Assembly (NCBI GenBank): GCA_023333565.1
Contig: JAJKFH010003627.1
Location: 5,437,501 to 5,501,500 of the forward strand
Reading direction: 5' to 3'
Length of the DNA stretch: 64,000 bases
Source of the DNA: Puffinus mauretanicus
Lineage: Eukaryota; Chordata; Aves; Procellariiformes; Procellariidae
The position numbers were made by a program, and so were the translations under genes. The notes below the pieces were generated by a model that saw only the letters and a program-made list of their open reading frames with translations, ran no database searches and was not told the origin of the DNA. Numbering within the stretch: the stretch's first letter is position 1; the number at the start of each line of letters is the position of its first letter. This document shows positions 41,501 through 51,454 of this stretch, one piece after another.

Positions 41501-44500
41501 GCTGGCAACTTTGCTGTGTTAACGAACCACCGTCCCTGCGTGGAACTTCAGTGACTGCTGGAGCTTCTCGTGAGCCCAGAGACAGACATCAAGCGACAAT
41601 CATAGGCCTGGGGCCGTAGCCTGATCCTAAATTTCTGGTCCAACCACTGCAATGAATGGAATAATGAAATCCAGTTCACAAATTATTTTATTTTGTTCTT
41701 CTGCCTTTTTAGGAACACTATAAGTTTGATTTGGAAAAAAAAAGTTGATAACTGACAAAATAATTATCCTCCTTTGAAGCCTCAAACATATGCTTAGTAG
41801 TATTCTGTTATTTAATCTCTGCTTAATTTTTATTAAAAATAAAAATCAGTGTATTGGGTGGATTGGACAATCAAAATTCTAATTTATGTGGGTTTTTTTA
41901 AGCTTGGATACTCTTTCTATGCATGATACTTTAGCATAAGTAGCTTAAGCCTGTTTCCTTTATAGCATTTCTGTAGATCCTCACTATTTTTAATATACCT
42001 GTTATATCTAAAGAGATTTCAAATTTCTATAAAATTTGTAATTCTATATGGATAATTTATGTAATTATCACAGTAAATTACGCAGGTTTCTATGCAACTA
42101 TATAGTAATTCTTATTTGAAAAATTACTATTGTTGCTTTTGGTTTATAATTTCAGTGTCATTTTAACATAATTTCCGTAGTGTGCATTGAAGCAATCTTA
42201 CCCGTATCTGTAATTGTCCATATGATTTAAGAATAAAAATGAACATTAAAATTAAACATTCTAATATTTCTAAAGCAGAGTTACTTATCCTGCTTTTGTT
42301 TATTGACGTTTGGGAGTAGAATTTTGGTTTAGACTCTTTCTAACTTTGAAATGAACATGACTAATGTTTTATTTTATGCTAACCACGGGTGATGAAGTGA
42401 TTGATTTCATGTTTCCGGGATAGCAGACAGCTCTCTTTTCTTAACTGTCTAGGACCTGCCATTGAGCTTGAAAAAGTAAAACCAGAATCAATTGAGCCTG
42501 AACCTGAAGTACAGAAGACCTTCAGTGAGGAAGCAAATACATCAACGTACTATCCTGCCCCTGTTCCAGTAATGGACAAGTATATTCTCGAGAATGGAAA
42601 GGTATTTTAAATTAAATATAGCATGAATAGTTTGTAAATGTACGTGAGGTGACTTTCTTGTGGAATTTTCATGATAACAGGCATTTTGCATGGTAGCAGC
42701 TTGTACAAACTTCCTCAGCTTTTATAAAGGCATGCTATTATGCTGAGGAAAATTATGAAATTACACAAATATGAACAGCCTAGAAAATTATCCTCAGTGA
42801 TGAGAGCATTGAATGCTGTGTAACACAAGGAATATAATTATTAAATATGCATGCACAAGCACATTGGCATAGTCTTCAATAGGTGACATATATAAATCCA
42901 CCAAATACAGACCAGAGTCAGTGACCCACATTACAAAGTTACATTAGCCTGTTTAACAGAAATATTTTTTTCCTAAAAGGTCTTTAATGTTTTCAGTGTG
43001 CTGTAGTCCTATTGCAGAGAAGCCTTCATGTTTTTGTTGAATGGGAATCCAGTAGATAATTATGAACCCTGGAATGAAAATGGGCTCCCTTGAATCTGGT
43101 AGGACTGTTGCCACTGAATTGAGCTGATGTAGTGCTACTTTACAGGTACTTTTGTAAAGTTGGTGAAATAACCATCTAGCTATAGTTGGCCAGAACTTGA
43201 CTGATAGTTTTTCAGACTTCAGCATGTTTAACACACGCTCATCTACTGAGGCCTGCTTTTATAGCTGTTGCTATTATCATTAAATGGACAATGTATTTCT
43301 TTTACAAAACTGTATGTCCTTTAGAATTGCCTATGCAGATCCTGTTTCTTAGGATATGTATACATTTGGTACCATAACCTGAGAACTTTCAGGAGGAAAC
43401 ATCCATTTCAGCTTTGGCATACAGTGGAATTACTGATGGTATAGCATGAAATACTACATTTTCAGATCTGTGTTACAAGATTGACTGCACAAGTGTCTGT
43501 CATTCTTGAAGATGAATTCGACATAATTGTTGAAGACAAAATGTGTGTGAAAAATAGTATAATCTTGACAGTTTGACAGGTATTTGGTTCAGATAGCTTT
43601 TCTTGCCTAATATATTTAACATATGTTATTTGCTTGTATATTTTGTGTATATTTGTGCAATGAAAACTTAGCATATATTACTGTGGGAGGTTGGTTTACC
43701 TCCTTTTTTTTCTGCTGTAAGATCTGTGGTATAGGGCATGTCCTTTAGTGTTTGTATGCAGCTTTTCCTGCACCTTTATTTCATCTGCCAGCTTCTTGGC
43801 ACTTCTGTTGCTGAAGTTTTCTCTGTCTTTACAGATATTAATATCTCTTTTTCTAATTTTGGTCTTTCGTTACGTTTGCCTACTTATTGGGGCTTCAGCC
43901 AGCTCAGATGCCAGAAATGTGAACTAATAATGTATTTAGAGTGTTGGAGGATGTTTTTTTTAAGTTTTCCTTATTTATGCCTTTTTTCATTACTTCTTTA
44001 TTGACATGCACCACTAGAGTAGTTGAAATACTTTTTTAGAAATCTTGCCCTTTGTGGCATTGGATTTGATCTTAGTAGGATTCTTTCAAAGCAGATAAAT
44101 CTCTCTCCTCCAGAGGGAGAACAGAGTTACCGAAAAAGAGCCTATGGCATTCATTTAAAGAAAAGAAAAGAAGAAAAAAAAGAAAAAGAAAAAAAAAAGC
44201 GTTCATCTTCTGAGGTACATTTTAGATGTATTGCACATGTTAGCACAGTTATGGTGGTGAGCATTGCTTTGAATTTGCTGTTGTTTCCATTGGCATTGTG
44301 CTTGAAGGTTGATCCTGCAGTTGCTGAAATTGGGGGTAAAGTTCCCATTGATTTCATCAAGCCAAGGGTCTGGCCCATGGGGCAGCTCTTCCAGCAAGAA
44401 GGAAATGGCTTGTGAATCTAGAGTACAGTAAGCTTCCCGTAGCTTTGGGAGTAATAGGAAACAGTACCGAGCCTGTTTCACAGAGGGGTAAACTGAGACA

Positions 44501-47500
44501 TGGACAGATTAAATTCCTTGCTGTAACAGTGCTAGGAATAGCAAAAGGGAGACATAAGATTTCTGTATCTGTGGCTGTCTGTCACGTAGTTGCTGTTACC
44601 ATAGGTGTTTCATACCAGTGATAACTTTTTTTAATAAATGAAGCATGTTCAAAGAAGAGATGATTGTCTGAAACATAAATATTAAAAATATTTGCTGTAA
44701 CTTGTTGTTTTCTTTTAAATAACTTAAAGCTAATGAATAGTGTAGTAGCTTAAGAGACTAAACAATCTTTAGCAAAGACAAACCCTAATTTTGGCAGAGG
44801 GGAATCAGATTTTTGATCAAATACAGCAGTCTCTACAACTAATGTAATACAGACATCCAAAATCTGGCATGTCACAACATTCCTAATCTTAGTTACTTTC
44901 TAAGTAACTTATACTGATTTTTACAGATAACTTTTCGAAGATCAAAATGGAAATAACTGAATTATAACTGTAACGTGATTGTTTTCTGAGCACAGACAGC
45001 TCACTCTGATTGAAGTTGTCTTACAAAATATGTAGAGAGCACCAGAAGAGTGTGAATTTTTTAAAGCAGTTATGAAGAGGCTTGACAACAGAGAAGGAAG
45101 GAAGGAAAAAAGGGGTGTTCATGTTGTGCTTATTACTAGTTCCATTTCTGTCCATTATGAAATCTAAATACCATGTGGACTTGTGAAAAGCTCCTTAGAA
45201 TCCCTTCAGTGTAGAAAATTCTGCAGGAGAGGCAGCTTGCTTTATGGTTTTATACTTTGAGGAAGTGAGACTTTTCATTTGTTTTTTATAAGGTAGCTGG
45301 TAGCCAAACCATTCATATTTTTCTATTTAAGTTTTTAAACAACTAGTTCCTTTTGAAGGATGGTGTTGTAATAAAAAATTTCTTCGGGTTATAGCCCTCA
45401 TTAATAATTAAAGCAGGTTTCCATTTAAAGGAAAAATGGTATTTGGTTGAATACAGGCAGTAAAATTATGGGTATATAAAATTTTACAGTAGCTTTGTCC
45501 AATTTTCATTGCATGTAATGGGACTTAGGTGATGCTGTTCAGATCTATATGGGTAGCAGGCACAGTTTATGTAATGCCACATGAAAGTAGTGAAAACATG
45601 AAAAACTAAGAGCAAAACAGTTAAGGCAAACAGAGTGTCCTAATACAGTTTTGCCATAGAATTTTGTTCACAGGGTTTTTTTTAATTGTGAGGAGGCAGT
45701 AAGTTTTTAATAATATTAGTGTTACAGAAAGAACCTCCATTTGATCAGATTTTATGAAACCTAAATTTTGGATATAACAATCCAGTTGATAGATATTTTT
45801 GGTATTTTGCACTTTTACAGAATTACGTGAAAGTAAGTTCTATCTTCTTCCTTGCCAGTGCAGTGAACTCTTATCAGTAATTAGAATAGCTAGGTCACGC
45901 ATTAGCTTGTCATGGATGATGAGCAAGTGTGGGTCCAACCGAATGAAGTTCATCACCATGGGAACAAAGCTTTCTGTGTGCAGAGGTAGTTCAGGTGTCT
46001 GCACTGTACTCCAGGAATTAGGAGCATGGACATACATAGTCCAAAGTATTCTCCGTGGTTCTGCACAGGGCCAGCGTTTGCGTCCAGTTGGGCTTACTGG
46101 TTGCACTCATGTCAGACCTGTGCTGATTACTAGTGGAGTTATTTTCCTTGCTGTTGCTTGGAAGTGTCCTGGTTGTCAGGAGGACTATCAGCTCAAACAT
46201 ACGCAGTGCCAGCCTAGGGACAGTACTCAGATTCTCATCCTGCATTCATCTTGCGTCTGGAGCATTGGGAATCTTGGGGTAGAGATACGGTGTAGCTCTG
46301 TGGGAGTCAACCCAGCATAGTCAATGCTGAGCAAGGCTAATAAGCACAACTAGGCTTGAGCAGCTTCCTTTTGGAGACTCTACAATGGCTTCACTCTGCG
46401 TTTCCCAGTACCCATATTATCCTGCTTTACTACTACAATGAAATATCTCTGCTCCCCGTTGTCTGGATAATGGAAAGTTTATGATGTTGCAGCAATGGGT
46501 CATTGCCTTACCACAAAACAGTATTCACCTAGACAGATTGATCGTGCATGATAGGCAAACTTCACGATAGAATTGGAAGTTTTACAAAGCTTCCAAACTC
46601 TCTTGGCTTATATTAAAATTGGAGCTCTCAAAATCCCTTCTCCCCTTCTGGTTACTTTAAACAATCAGGCTGAATTTTGCCAACAGGTACAGGATACGAC
46701 TTAGGAAGCATTCCCCTCTCTACTGCCTCCAAAATATGCTTTGCGTAAAGTCTGTTTCAGACGAAGGGAAGCTTTCGTATTAAAGACAATGTTTCATCTT
46801 GCTCCTGAATTAGGCTGGTGCAACTGCTTTGTTTATATGCTGTGCATACCTTTATAATACTGGATGTGTTTACTGTTGCCTTCTATCTCTGTTCCTGACC
46901 ATAGTCTTTCAGGAGATAGGCTATGCGGGGGGGGGGAAGTAGAGAGGAAGAAGAATTGAATACAAAAAGGAAGAGGAACTATATTATATAAGAGGTTGAC
47001 TTGAACTCCCTGACCCACAAAGTTGGAGAAGTTTCAGAATTAGGCAAAATGGATTTGTTCAGCCCTAATTACTGTTATTATAGTACCTAATATTAATGTT
47101 CCTACAGCACTTGGATACTGTTGTGTGCTACATACCATAGATAAGTTGTTATTATTACTACCTTCTAGGTCCATCTTGGCAGTGGAATTTGGGTAGATGA
47201 GGAGAAATGGCACCAGCTGCAAGTAACACAAGGAGATTCAAAGTATACAAAAAATCTAGCGGTTATGATTTGGGGAACAGATGTTCTCAAGAACAGAAGT
47301 GTCACAGGAGTTGCAACCAAAAAAAAGAAAGATGCCGTTCCCAAGCCACCTCTCTCACCTCACAAATTAAGCATTGTCAGAGGTAGGTTATTTGAAAACT
47401 TTTGCTTCCTGCTTTGGAGTTTAACTATTATCACTGAGTTGAAAGATGCTTCTTTTCAGCTCATATAAAATTAACTGATTAAAACCTGTAATTCAAATTG

Positions 47501-50500
47501 CTATTGCACTGTGAAGTGCATACATATCTAGGAAAAGTAAAACACATTGCAATAGCTGTGCACAGTGCAGGCCTTCACAGCTGAAGAGTTGTACTTCAGT
47601 AAGGTTCAAGAAGATCATCACTTTGAACCACTTGCAGGACAGGACTCTGAGCCTGGAGAACAACACGTTGTTCTGGAATTCACTCATAACATAGTGATTT
47701 TTTTAAAATGCATATATTCCTTTTAAAAAGACTGAGAGTAGTTTTACCACATTCTTTCATCCAGAATGTAACCAACTCCGGCATGAGGCACAGAAACCAT
47801 TATAGCTGTGACTATAAAAATAGGCATACCTTCAAAGGCAAGAAAGAATAGTTTTACCCTTTTAAGTGGAGAAAATGGAAATAGTAAAAATTAATTGTTG
47901 CACCTGAATTGGAATTTGAACAGGAAGTGTAAATCACTGACCTATCTGGCAGGAAAAATTGAAATGACATTTTCAGTAACTGCAAGCCTGAGTCCATGTA
48001 TGTAGTACTTTGAGAGAGAGAAGGCCTTCTCCTTTATTTGAAATGAATAGTGAATTTCAGTCCTTTTGTATCATCATGCTTGTGTTTTGCATTCATTTCT
48101 GTCTCTCTTGGTATTTCAGGCTTCTTTTTAATTTAGAACTGAGTCGGTTCCTCATGGAATACATACTGAAATTGGATTTTTAGGTTTTGTGTCCATACTA
48201 AATTGCAGTAGGGCTGAAAGAAATCTCCCTGTTTGATTGAGCTTCGTTATTCTGCATTTCCTGTTCTTAGTTGCTATGTGCTCTTAACTATGAACTCTGT
48301 AAGAGCTGTTGTAATCTGCCTTGCAAGTACCATGTTTTGGAAGTAAGAAATATGATTGTTCTTTGAGTGTGTGCGTGTCTGTGTTGTGTGGGGAAAGGTT
48401 GGAAACTGATCTTCGTACTGTCATCTTTCTTAGTTTGTAAGAAATGAGTAAAAGACATGGGGTTTTTTACTAATCTGCTTTCAGAATATATGTGGAAGTG
48501 CAAGCTGTTCCATACTGATTTTCTAGTTCTGGCTGGGACCTTTTGGTACAATCCTAATACATGTAGCAAAGTAACGATGTACTGGCCACGTAAGGAATCC
48601 ACTCTGTGGCTGTGGCTACCCTTGTCAGCTCCTAATGGGAAAGAGAATTGGTTACCCGGGTGCGCGCTTAGAAACACGCAGTAAAAAGGGGTTATTGTTC
48701 ACTAGCCCATCGCAAAGAGCTTTCTAGTTTCCCTGCTGGAGGCTGTTGCTTTAGGTTGCCCTGCTGGCAAGGTTGCTTATGCGAGAATTTCCTCCTCTAC
48801 TTCAGTCAGGGCCAGTCTGTGTTGCTTGAGCCATTTAAATAATAGCTTTCTTCTTAACTCCCCTTGTTTTGGCTACAGTGAGTTTGGGAGTATGGTCCAA
48901 CGGGCACATGGTGAAAGGCAGATGGGGCCCTTCCCTTTCTTCTCTTCCATACCTTTATATTCTCCAGCAATTCAGCTCTTCCCTATTTCCTCGTTTTTCT
49001 CTGTTTTCTGTCATACTTTTGCTTCCAGCCTCAACTCTCATTTGAATTCTACTGTTCCATGCCCTGGTTTTCCATGTTCCTCTTTCCAGTGTTTATTTCA
49101 TCTTGTCTTTGACTCAAGACTGTACAATCTCTTCTTGAACCATTTAAACTGCATGGCCAATGTTTTAGGCAGCAGCAGACAGACTTTGTATATCAGCGGT
49201 ACTGGGTAGCACGTAACCATGATTTTCTATGTTGTGTCCTTTGCATTTGTGTCAACGTTAGCAGGCCTTGCCCCATCATGCCAGCAGTGTTTCCTGGAAA
49301 GCTGGAAGTGATCAAATAAGAAGTTGTTTTTATGTTACGGAGAAGAAAACAAAACAAAAAAATGAGTAGTAAGTGGACAAATGGTGAAATGCGAGGAAGT
49401 TAGAGTTTATATGGCTAATGACTTGCATCAGGCATCACAGAAAGAAGTAAAGCTCCTTGTTAGTTTTTGAGGTTTACTTGAATCTTTGGTCCAGTCAGAA
49501 ATACGAAGGGGTATCTGTATGCCCCTCTAAAGCCAAAAGGCAAAGCAGAACCCCCAAATCACTCTTTGGAGCCCCTAAACCAGCATCCTTATGTGACTAC
49601 TAAACTACTATCTCTGCAGCCCCTCACAGAAATGGAAGAGATGGAAGAGGAAAAACTGTGATGATCATGGATCTGTCTGGGTCACACTGACTTTAAGAAT
49701 CACAGTTGATGCATGAGTTCTGTCAAGTGATTCTTTGCTTGACAAGGTGACTAAACTAATAACCTAGTCTGTCTTTTACTGGAAGTTCACCTTACTAGGT
49801 GTATCTGCCGCAACCTGGGAGTATTCCTGAGATTGTTGTAGTACAAGTTTATGTCCTACAAACACACTGGGTTTCTTCAGGTTCTCAGTGACATACCTCT
49901 TCTTAGGTGCCTATTTCAAATTGTAGCTTACTGATGATCCGCATTTCAGCTATCAGGCTGCATGCTGATTAATTTTATTTATTTTATATTCAGTACATCT
50001 TACAACACAAAATTCATATTGGTTTAGATGTTCTCATCATTCTGTGGACACAGACTAACTTATTCAAAGTAGATTTTTGAACGACAGCATTAGCTCTTAA
50101 TGTGTCTGATATCTCTAGCTTCTTAAAAATCCCTGATGTGTAGTATGTAGTAAAGAAATTATAAAAAATATGATGCATGAGCACTGTTATAAACCTTGTT
50201 AATGCAAAATAACCTTTTATAAAACTTCTGAGAGGTTTCAAAATGAACTACAAAGCATGCATAGTACTTAATTTTCACAACTTTTTAATATGATGCATTA
50301 GAAATGTTATAAACCATGTTAATTAAGCGATAATCTCTTTGGCTTTCTGTATATGAAGCAATAAATGGCTACTGGAATAGATTACTAGGCAAAGCAGAGC
50401 AGAGTTTGTTTAATCAATGTGGGAAGCCTACAAGCAAAATACACTGTTCTGGTTATGAAAACAAAAACCCCAAACCTGCCTGTCTCAGACGAGTTGGGTG

Positions 50501-51435
50501 TGTTGCACCACCTCTGATTTCAGTAACCTCTGCAGGATTCTGGCACCGAACTCTCGACTCAGTGGAGCAGAATTGTCTCAACTTTCATTGCCCTCATTGC
50601 TTTTGCAGTTATTGCTATTGCTTGCTTTTTGTATTCCAGTTATGTTCACAAAGTGCATTATGCAAACATGCAAGAAGATGGCTCTTGCCCTGAATAATCT
50701 ACTAATAAAAGCAAAATACGCCTAGGGACAGGGTGTCTGATAAAGATGCAGACATTAACGTATGTTGTACAGATTTAAAAAATAAAATAAATCGGTTAAT
50801 GTCTTCTACTGGTTACTGCTTCTCGTCCTAATCATTATCATTTACTTACTATCTTGAAGGTGTGAAGGTAGGAGTGACTCACAGGGAACTGTAGATAACA
50901 ACAGTTCTAGTGAGACCGTTCCCCTGGGAGAAGATTCTAAATCTACTGTGGAGATATGGACAAATACAAGAGTTAGGCAGGCAAGACTAACACTGGAAAA
51001 GGCTGGATTTAGCCTTGTTTCCGTATAGAAAGCCTATTAATGTAGTCACAGCGTAACTGGAAGTTGGTCATGCCAAAGATTCAAGCCTGGTGAAAAATCT
51101 TGTCTTTAACAAGACAGCCAGTGAATCAATGAAAGCTGCTGTTGTCTTGCAAAAATATCACAGTGGTTACTCAGTGCTTACTCGGTGCTGTCTGTTGAGT
51201 AGTTAGCCCAACACAGGGCTGTATTCTTTTCTAAAAATATCCTAATGGTTCTTTCCTTTTTTTTTTCTCCCCAGAATGTTTGTATGATAGAATAGCACAA
51301 GAAACTGTGGATGAAACTGAAATTGCACAGAGACTCTCCAAAGTCAACAAGTACATCTGTGAAAAAATCATGGATATCAATAAATCATGTAAAAATGAAG
51401 AAAGGAGGGAAAGTGCAAAGTACAATTTGCAATAA
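19947..51435 (+). CDS. BEND5: BEN domain-containing protein 5 (six exons, spliced)
   Basis: Joined coding exons: 19947-20163, 34057-34190, 35863-36238, 42453-42601, 47169-47382, 51275-51435; 1251 bases, 416 residues plus TAA. The product reads through every junction in frame and resembles vertebrate BEND5 as I remember it (about 421 residues in human). Residues 1-24 are the conserved N-terminus, followed by an acidic stretch near 48-57. Residues 177-240 form a Gln/Glu/Arg-rich coiled coil, and about 297-402 form the BEN domain, including the KKKK run at 343-346. BEN domains bind DNA or protein in chromatin, and BEND5 is described as a sequence-specific nuclear transcriptional repressor. That role is family knowledge, not visible here. 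The start is chosen because it opens the conserved N-terminus with A at -3 inside a CpG island. In mammals the gene is nested in AGBL4. No truncation or frameshift is seen. Confidence 0.96.
20164..34056 (+). other. BEND5: BEND5 intron 1 (13.9 kb)
   Basis: It starts gtgagg inside the CpG island and ends tacattttag. The first 400 bases are G-rich with runs able to form G-quadruplexes. The remainder is AT-rich with homopolymers: A14 near 20576, G9 at 22815-22823, T14 at 29220-29233 and A16 at 31174-31189. No internal gene, tRNA or long transposon is recognisable. Pyrimidine-rich + strand sequence dominates about 27900-29300. Confidence 0.85.
27140..27180 (-). repeat. MIR/CORE-SINE-like relic (weak)
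   Basis: ATGGAAAAGTTGAGTTACTC followed by AAGGTCAGTA resembles the reverse-complement MIR core (gaaactgaggcacagag... gacttgcccaaggtcaca). An upstream phrase at about 27085-27100 (GTATTGTACAAATATT) resembles the tRNA-distal part of sauropsid MIR copies. Confidence 0.35.
34057..34190 (+). CDS. BEND5: BEND5 coding exon 2 (residues 73-117, ends phase 0)
   Basis: The acceptor is tacattttag|AG. The translation runs EDKTDLENSVMQKKIKIPKL and then an acidic segment ending in VELRHSK. The basic cluster QKKIKIPK could contribute to nuclear localisation (inference). The donor chosen is TAAG|gtactg at 34191, because it keeps frame with exon 3 (RQDGRK). It is a weak match to consensus. A second GT lies 5 nt upstream at 34186 (ACA|gtaagg) and would shift the frame. 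A long U-rich tract starts about 10 nt into the intron. Confidence 0.93.
34201..34272 (+). repeat. U-rich tract with TTTTG repeats after exon 2
   Basis: This is about 70 bases of almost pure T with a few C and A, ending in four TTTTG units. It starts 10 nt downstream of the exon 2 donor. It is a simple repeat by origin but sits where U-rich splicing enhancers act. Confidence 0.85.
34826..34852 (+). repeat. TTTTG simple repeat
   Basis: A T10 run is followed by G-T4-G-T4-G-T6. It is a second TTTTG tract in intron 2, about 550 bp after the first. Confidence 0.85.
35863..36238 (+). CDS. BEND5: BEND5 coding exon 3 (residues 118-243, coiled coil)
   Basis: The acceptor gtaacatgcag|AG follows a T-rich tract containing TTG repeats. 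The first part (RQDGRKQSEG, then KSIEAVVARLEKQNG) leads into a Ser/Thr/Glu-rich linker at about 142-170, which looks like the least constrained part. From Tyr177 comes a long charged helix (YEELLRSYQQQQEEMRHIQQ and on to LLLRLGSG) with spaced Leu/Ile positions, fitting a parallel coiled coil for self-association or partner binding (inference). The donor is AGTG|gtaagt at 36239, a strong site. The last base pairs with GA of exon 4 to give Gly243. Confidence 0.95.
39452..39471 (+). repeat. CATT microsatellite
   Basis: CATTCATTCACATTCATTCA, an imperfect tetranucleotide repeat in intron 3. Confidence 0.8.
40091..40121. repeat. Perfect 14-bp inverted repeat, 3-nt loop
   Basis: The left arm ATGAATGGGACATA (40091-40104) and right arm TATGTCCCATTCAT (40108-40121) are exact reverse complements around TAG. 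The flanking bases do not pair. Located in intron 3. Confidence 0.9.
42453..42601 (+). CDS. BEND5: BEND5 coding exon 4 (residues 243-292, acidic linker)
   Basis: The acceptor is cttaactgtctag|GA. The translation starts GPAIELEKVKPESIEPEPEV and ends MDKYILENGK, so it is a Glu/Pro-rich linker between the coiled coil and the BEN domain. The donor is GAAAG|gtattt at 42602. Reading through the donor gives only VF and then a stop, which supports the exon end. The exon phase (1 in, 0 out) matches its neighbours. Confidence 0.94.
44157..44199 (+). repeat. Purine (GAAAA)n-like tract
   Basis: 43 bases of only A and G (AAAGAAAAGAAAAGAAGAAA and onward) in intron 4. Low-complexity simple repeat. Confidence 0.85.
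44478..44530 (-). repeat. MIR-like ancient SINE relic
   Basis: TTTCACAGAGGGGTAAACTG, then AGACATGGACAGATTAAATT and CCTTGCTG follow the order of the reverse-complement MIR core (gatgaggaaactgaggcacagagaggttaagt-acttgcc). It is diverged. It lies within intron 4 of BEND5. Confidence 0.45.
47169..47382 (+). CDS. BEND5: BEND5 coding exon 5 (residues 293-364, first part of BEN domain)
   Basis: The acceptor is ctaccttctag|GT. The translation begins VHLGSGIWVDEEKWHQLQ, continues through a core helix with AVMIWGTDVLKNRSVTG, and ends with a Lys-rich loop (KKKK 343-346) and PKPPLSPHKLSIVR. Trp300, Trp306 and Trp327 are likely BEN-fold core residues. The basic loop is a plausible nucleic-acid contact (inference). 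An 8-A homopolymer at 47319-47326 encodes part of the lysine run. The donor is AGAG|gtaggt at 47383. Confidence 0.96.
47383..51274 (+). other. BEND5: BEND5 intron 5 (3.9 kb)
   Basis: It begins gtaggt and ends in a strong pyrimidine tract with ctccccag. A diverged direct repeat (50168-50212 and 50288-50333) is the only structured element noticed. No coding sequence is seen. Confidence 0.85.
50168..50333 (+). repeat. Diverged 45-bp direct repeat at 120-bp offset
   Basis: Copies at 50168-50212 and 50288-50333 share ATATGATGCAT, TGTTATAAACC and TGTTAAT with a few substitutions and a small indel near the end. Sequence on either side of the copies does not align. Located in intron 5. Confidence 0.8.
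51275..51435 (+). CDS. BEND5: BEND5 coding exon 6 (residues 364-416, end of BEN domain and stop)
   Basis: A strong pyrimidine tract ends in ctccccag|AA. The translation starts ECLYDRIAQETVDETEIAQR, continues with the helix KVNKYICEKIMDINKSC, and ends in ESAKYNLQ followed by TAA at 51433-51435. This segment is the C-terminal helical part of the BEN domain and is nearly identical to my memory of mammalian BEND5. The exon is too short to stand out as an ORF with its own ATG and was found by extending the known protein and splice phase. Confidence 0.95.
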
Positions 51436-51436
51436 A
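51431..51436 (+). promoter_or_regulatory. BEND5: AATAAA overlapping the BEND5 stop codon
   Basis: The last codon and stop (CAA TAA) followed by A create AATAAA at 51431-51436. If used, cleavage would fall about 10-30 nt after the stop codon. It is more likely that this signal and the one at 51449 act together. Confidence 0.55.
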
Positions 51437-51448
51437 TTTTGGATTTTT

Positions 51449-51454
51449 AATAAA
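51449..51454 (+). promoter_or_regulatory. BEND5: BEND5 poly(A) signal AATAAA
   Basis: A canonical AATAAA begins 14 nt after the stop codon. A U/GU-rich stretch at about 51473-51497 (GTGTTGTTTTTT, then TTTGTGTGG) is well placed as the downstream element. Cleavage is expected at about 51465-51480, giving a 3' UTR of only 30-50 nt. Longer isoforms using later signals are possible. Confidence 0.75.

Larger units (their letters stand above)
36239..42452 (+). other. BEND5: BEND5 intron 3 (6.2 kb)
   Basis: It begins gtaagt and ends actgtctag. It holds A-rich tracts near 36569-36597 and 37780-37805, a CATT/CATTCA microsatellite at about 39452-39471 and a perfect 14-bp inverted repeat at 40091-40121. 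No coding sequence is seen. Confidence 0.85.
42602..47168 (+). other. BEND5: BEND5 intron 4 (4.6 kb)
   Basis: It begins gtattt and ends accttctag. It contains a purine tract (GAAAA-type) at 44157-44199, a MIR-like relic at about 44478-44530, a G10 run at 46927-46936 and a possible second relic abutting the exon 5 acceptor. A moderately GC-richer block at about 45840-46330 is open on both strands but matches no protein I know. Confidence 0.85.

Noticed and set aside
45799..46320. Block open on both strands in intron 4 (173 codons + strand, 88 codons minus strand)
   Set aside because: Neither translation resembles a known protein or transposon product. Without a homology search it cannot be called a pseudogene.
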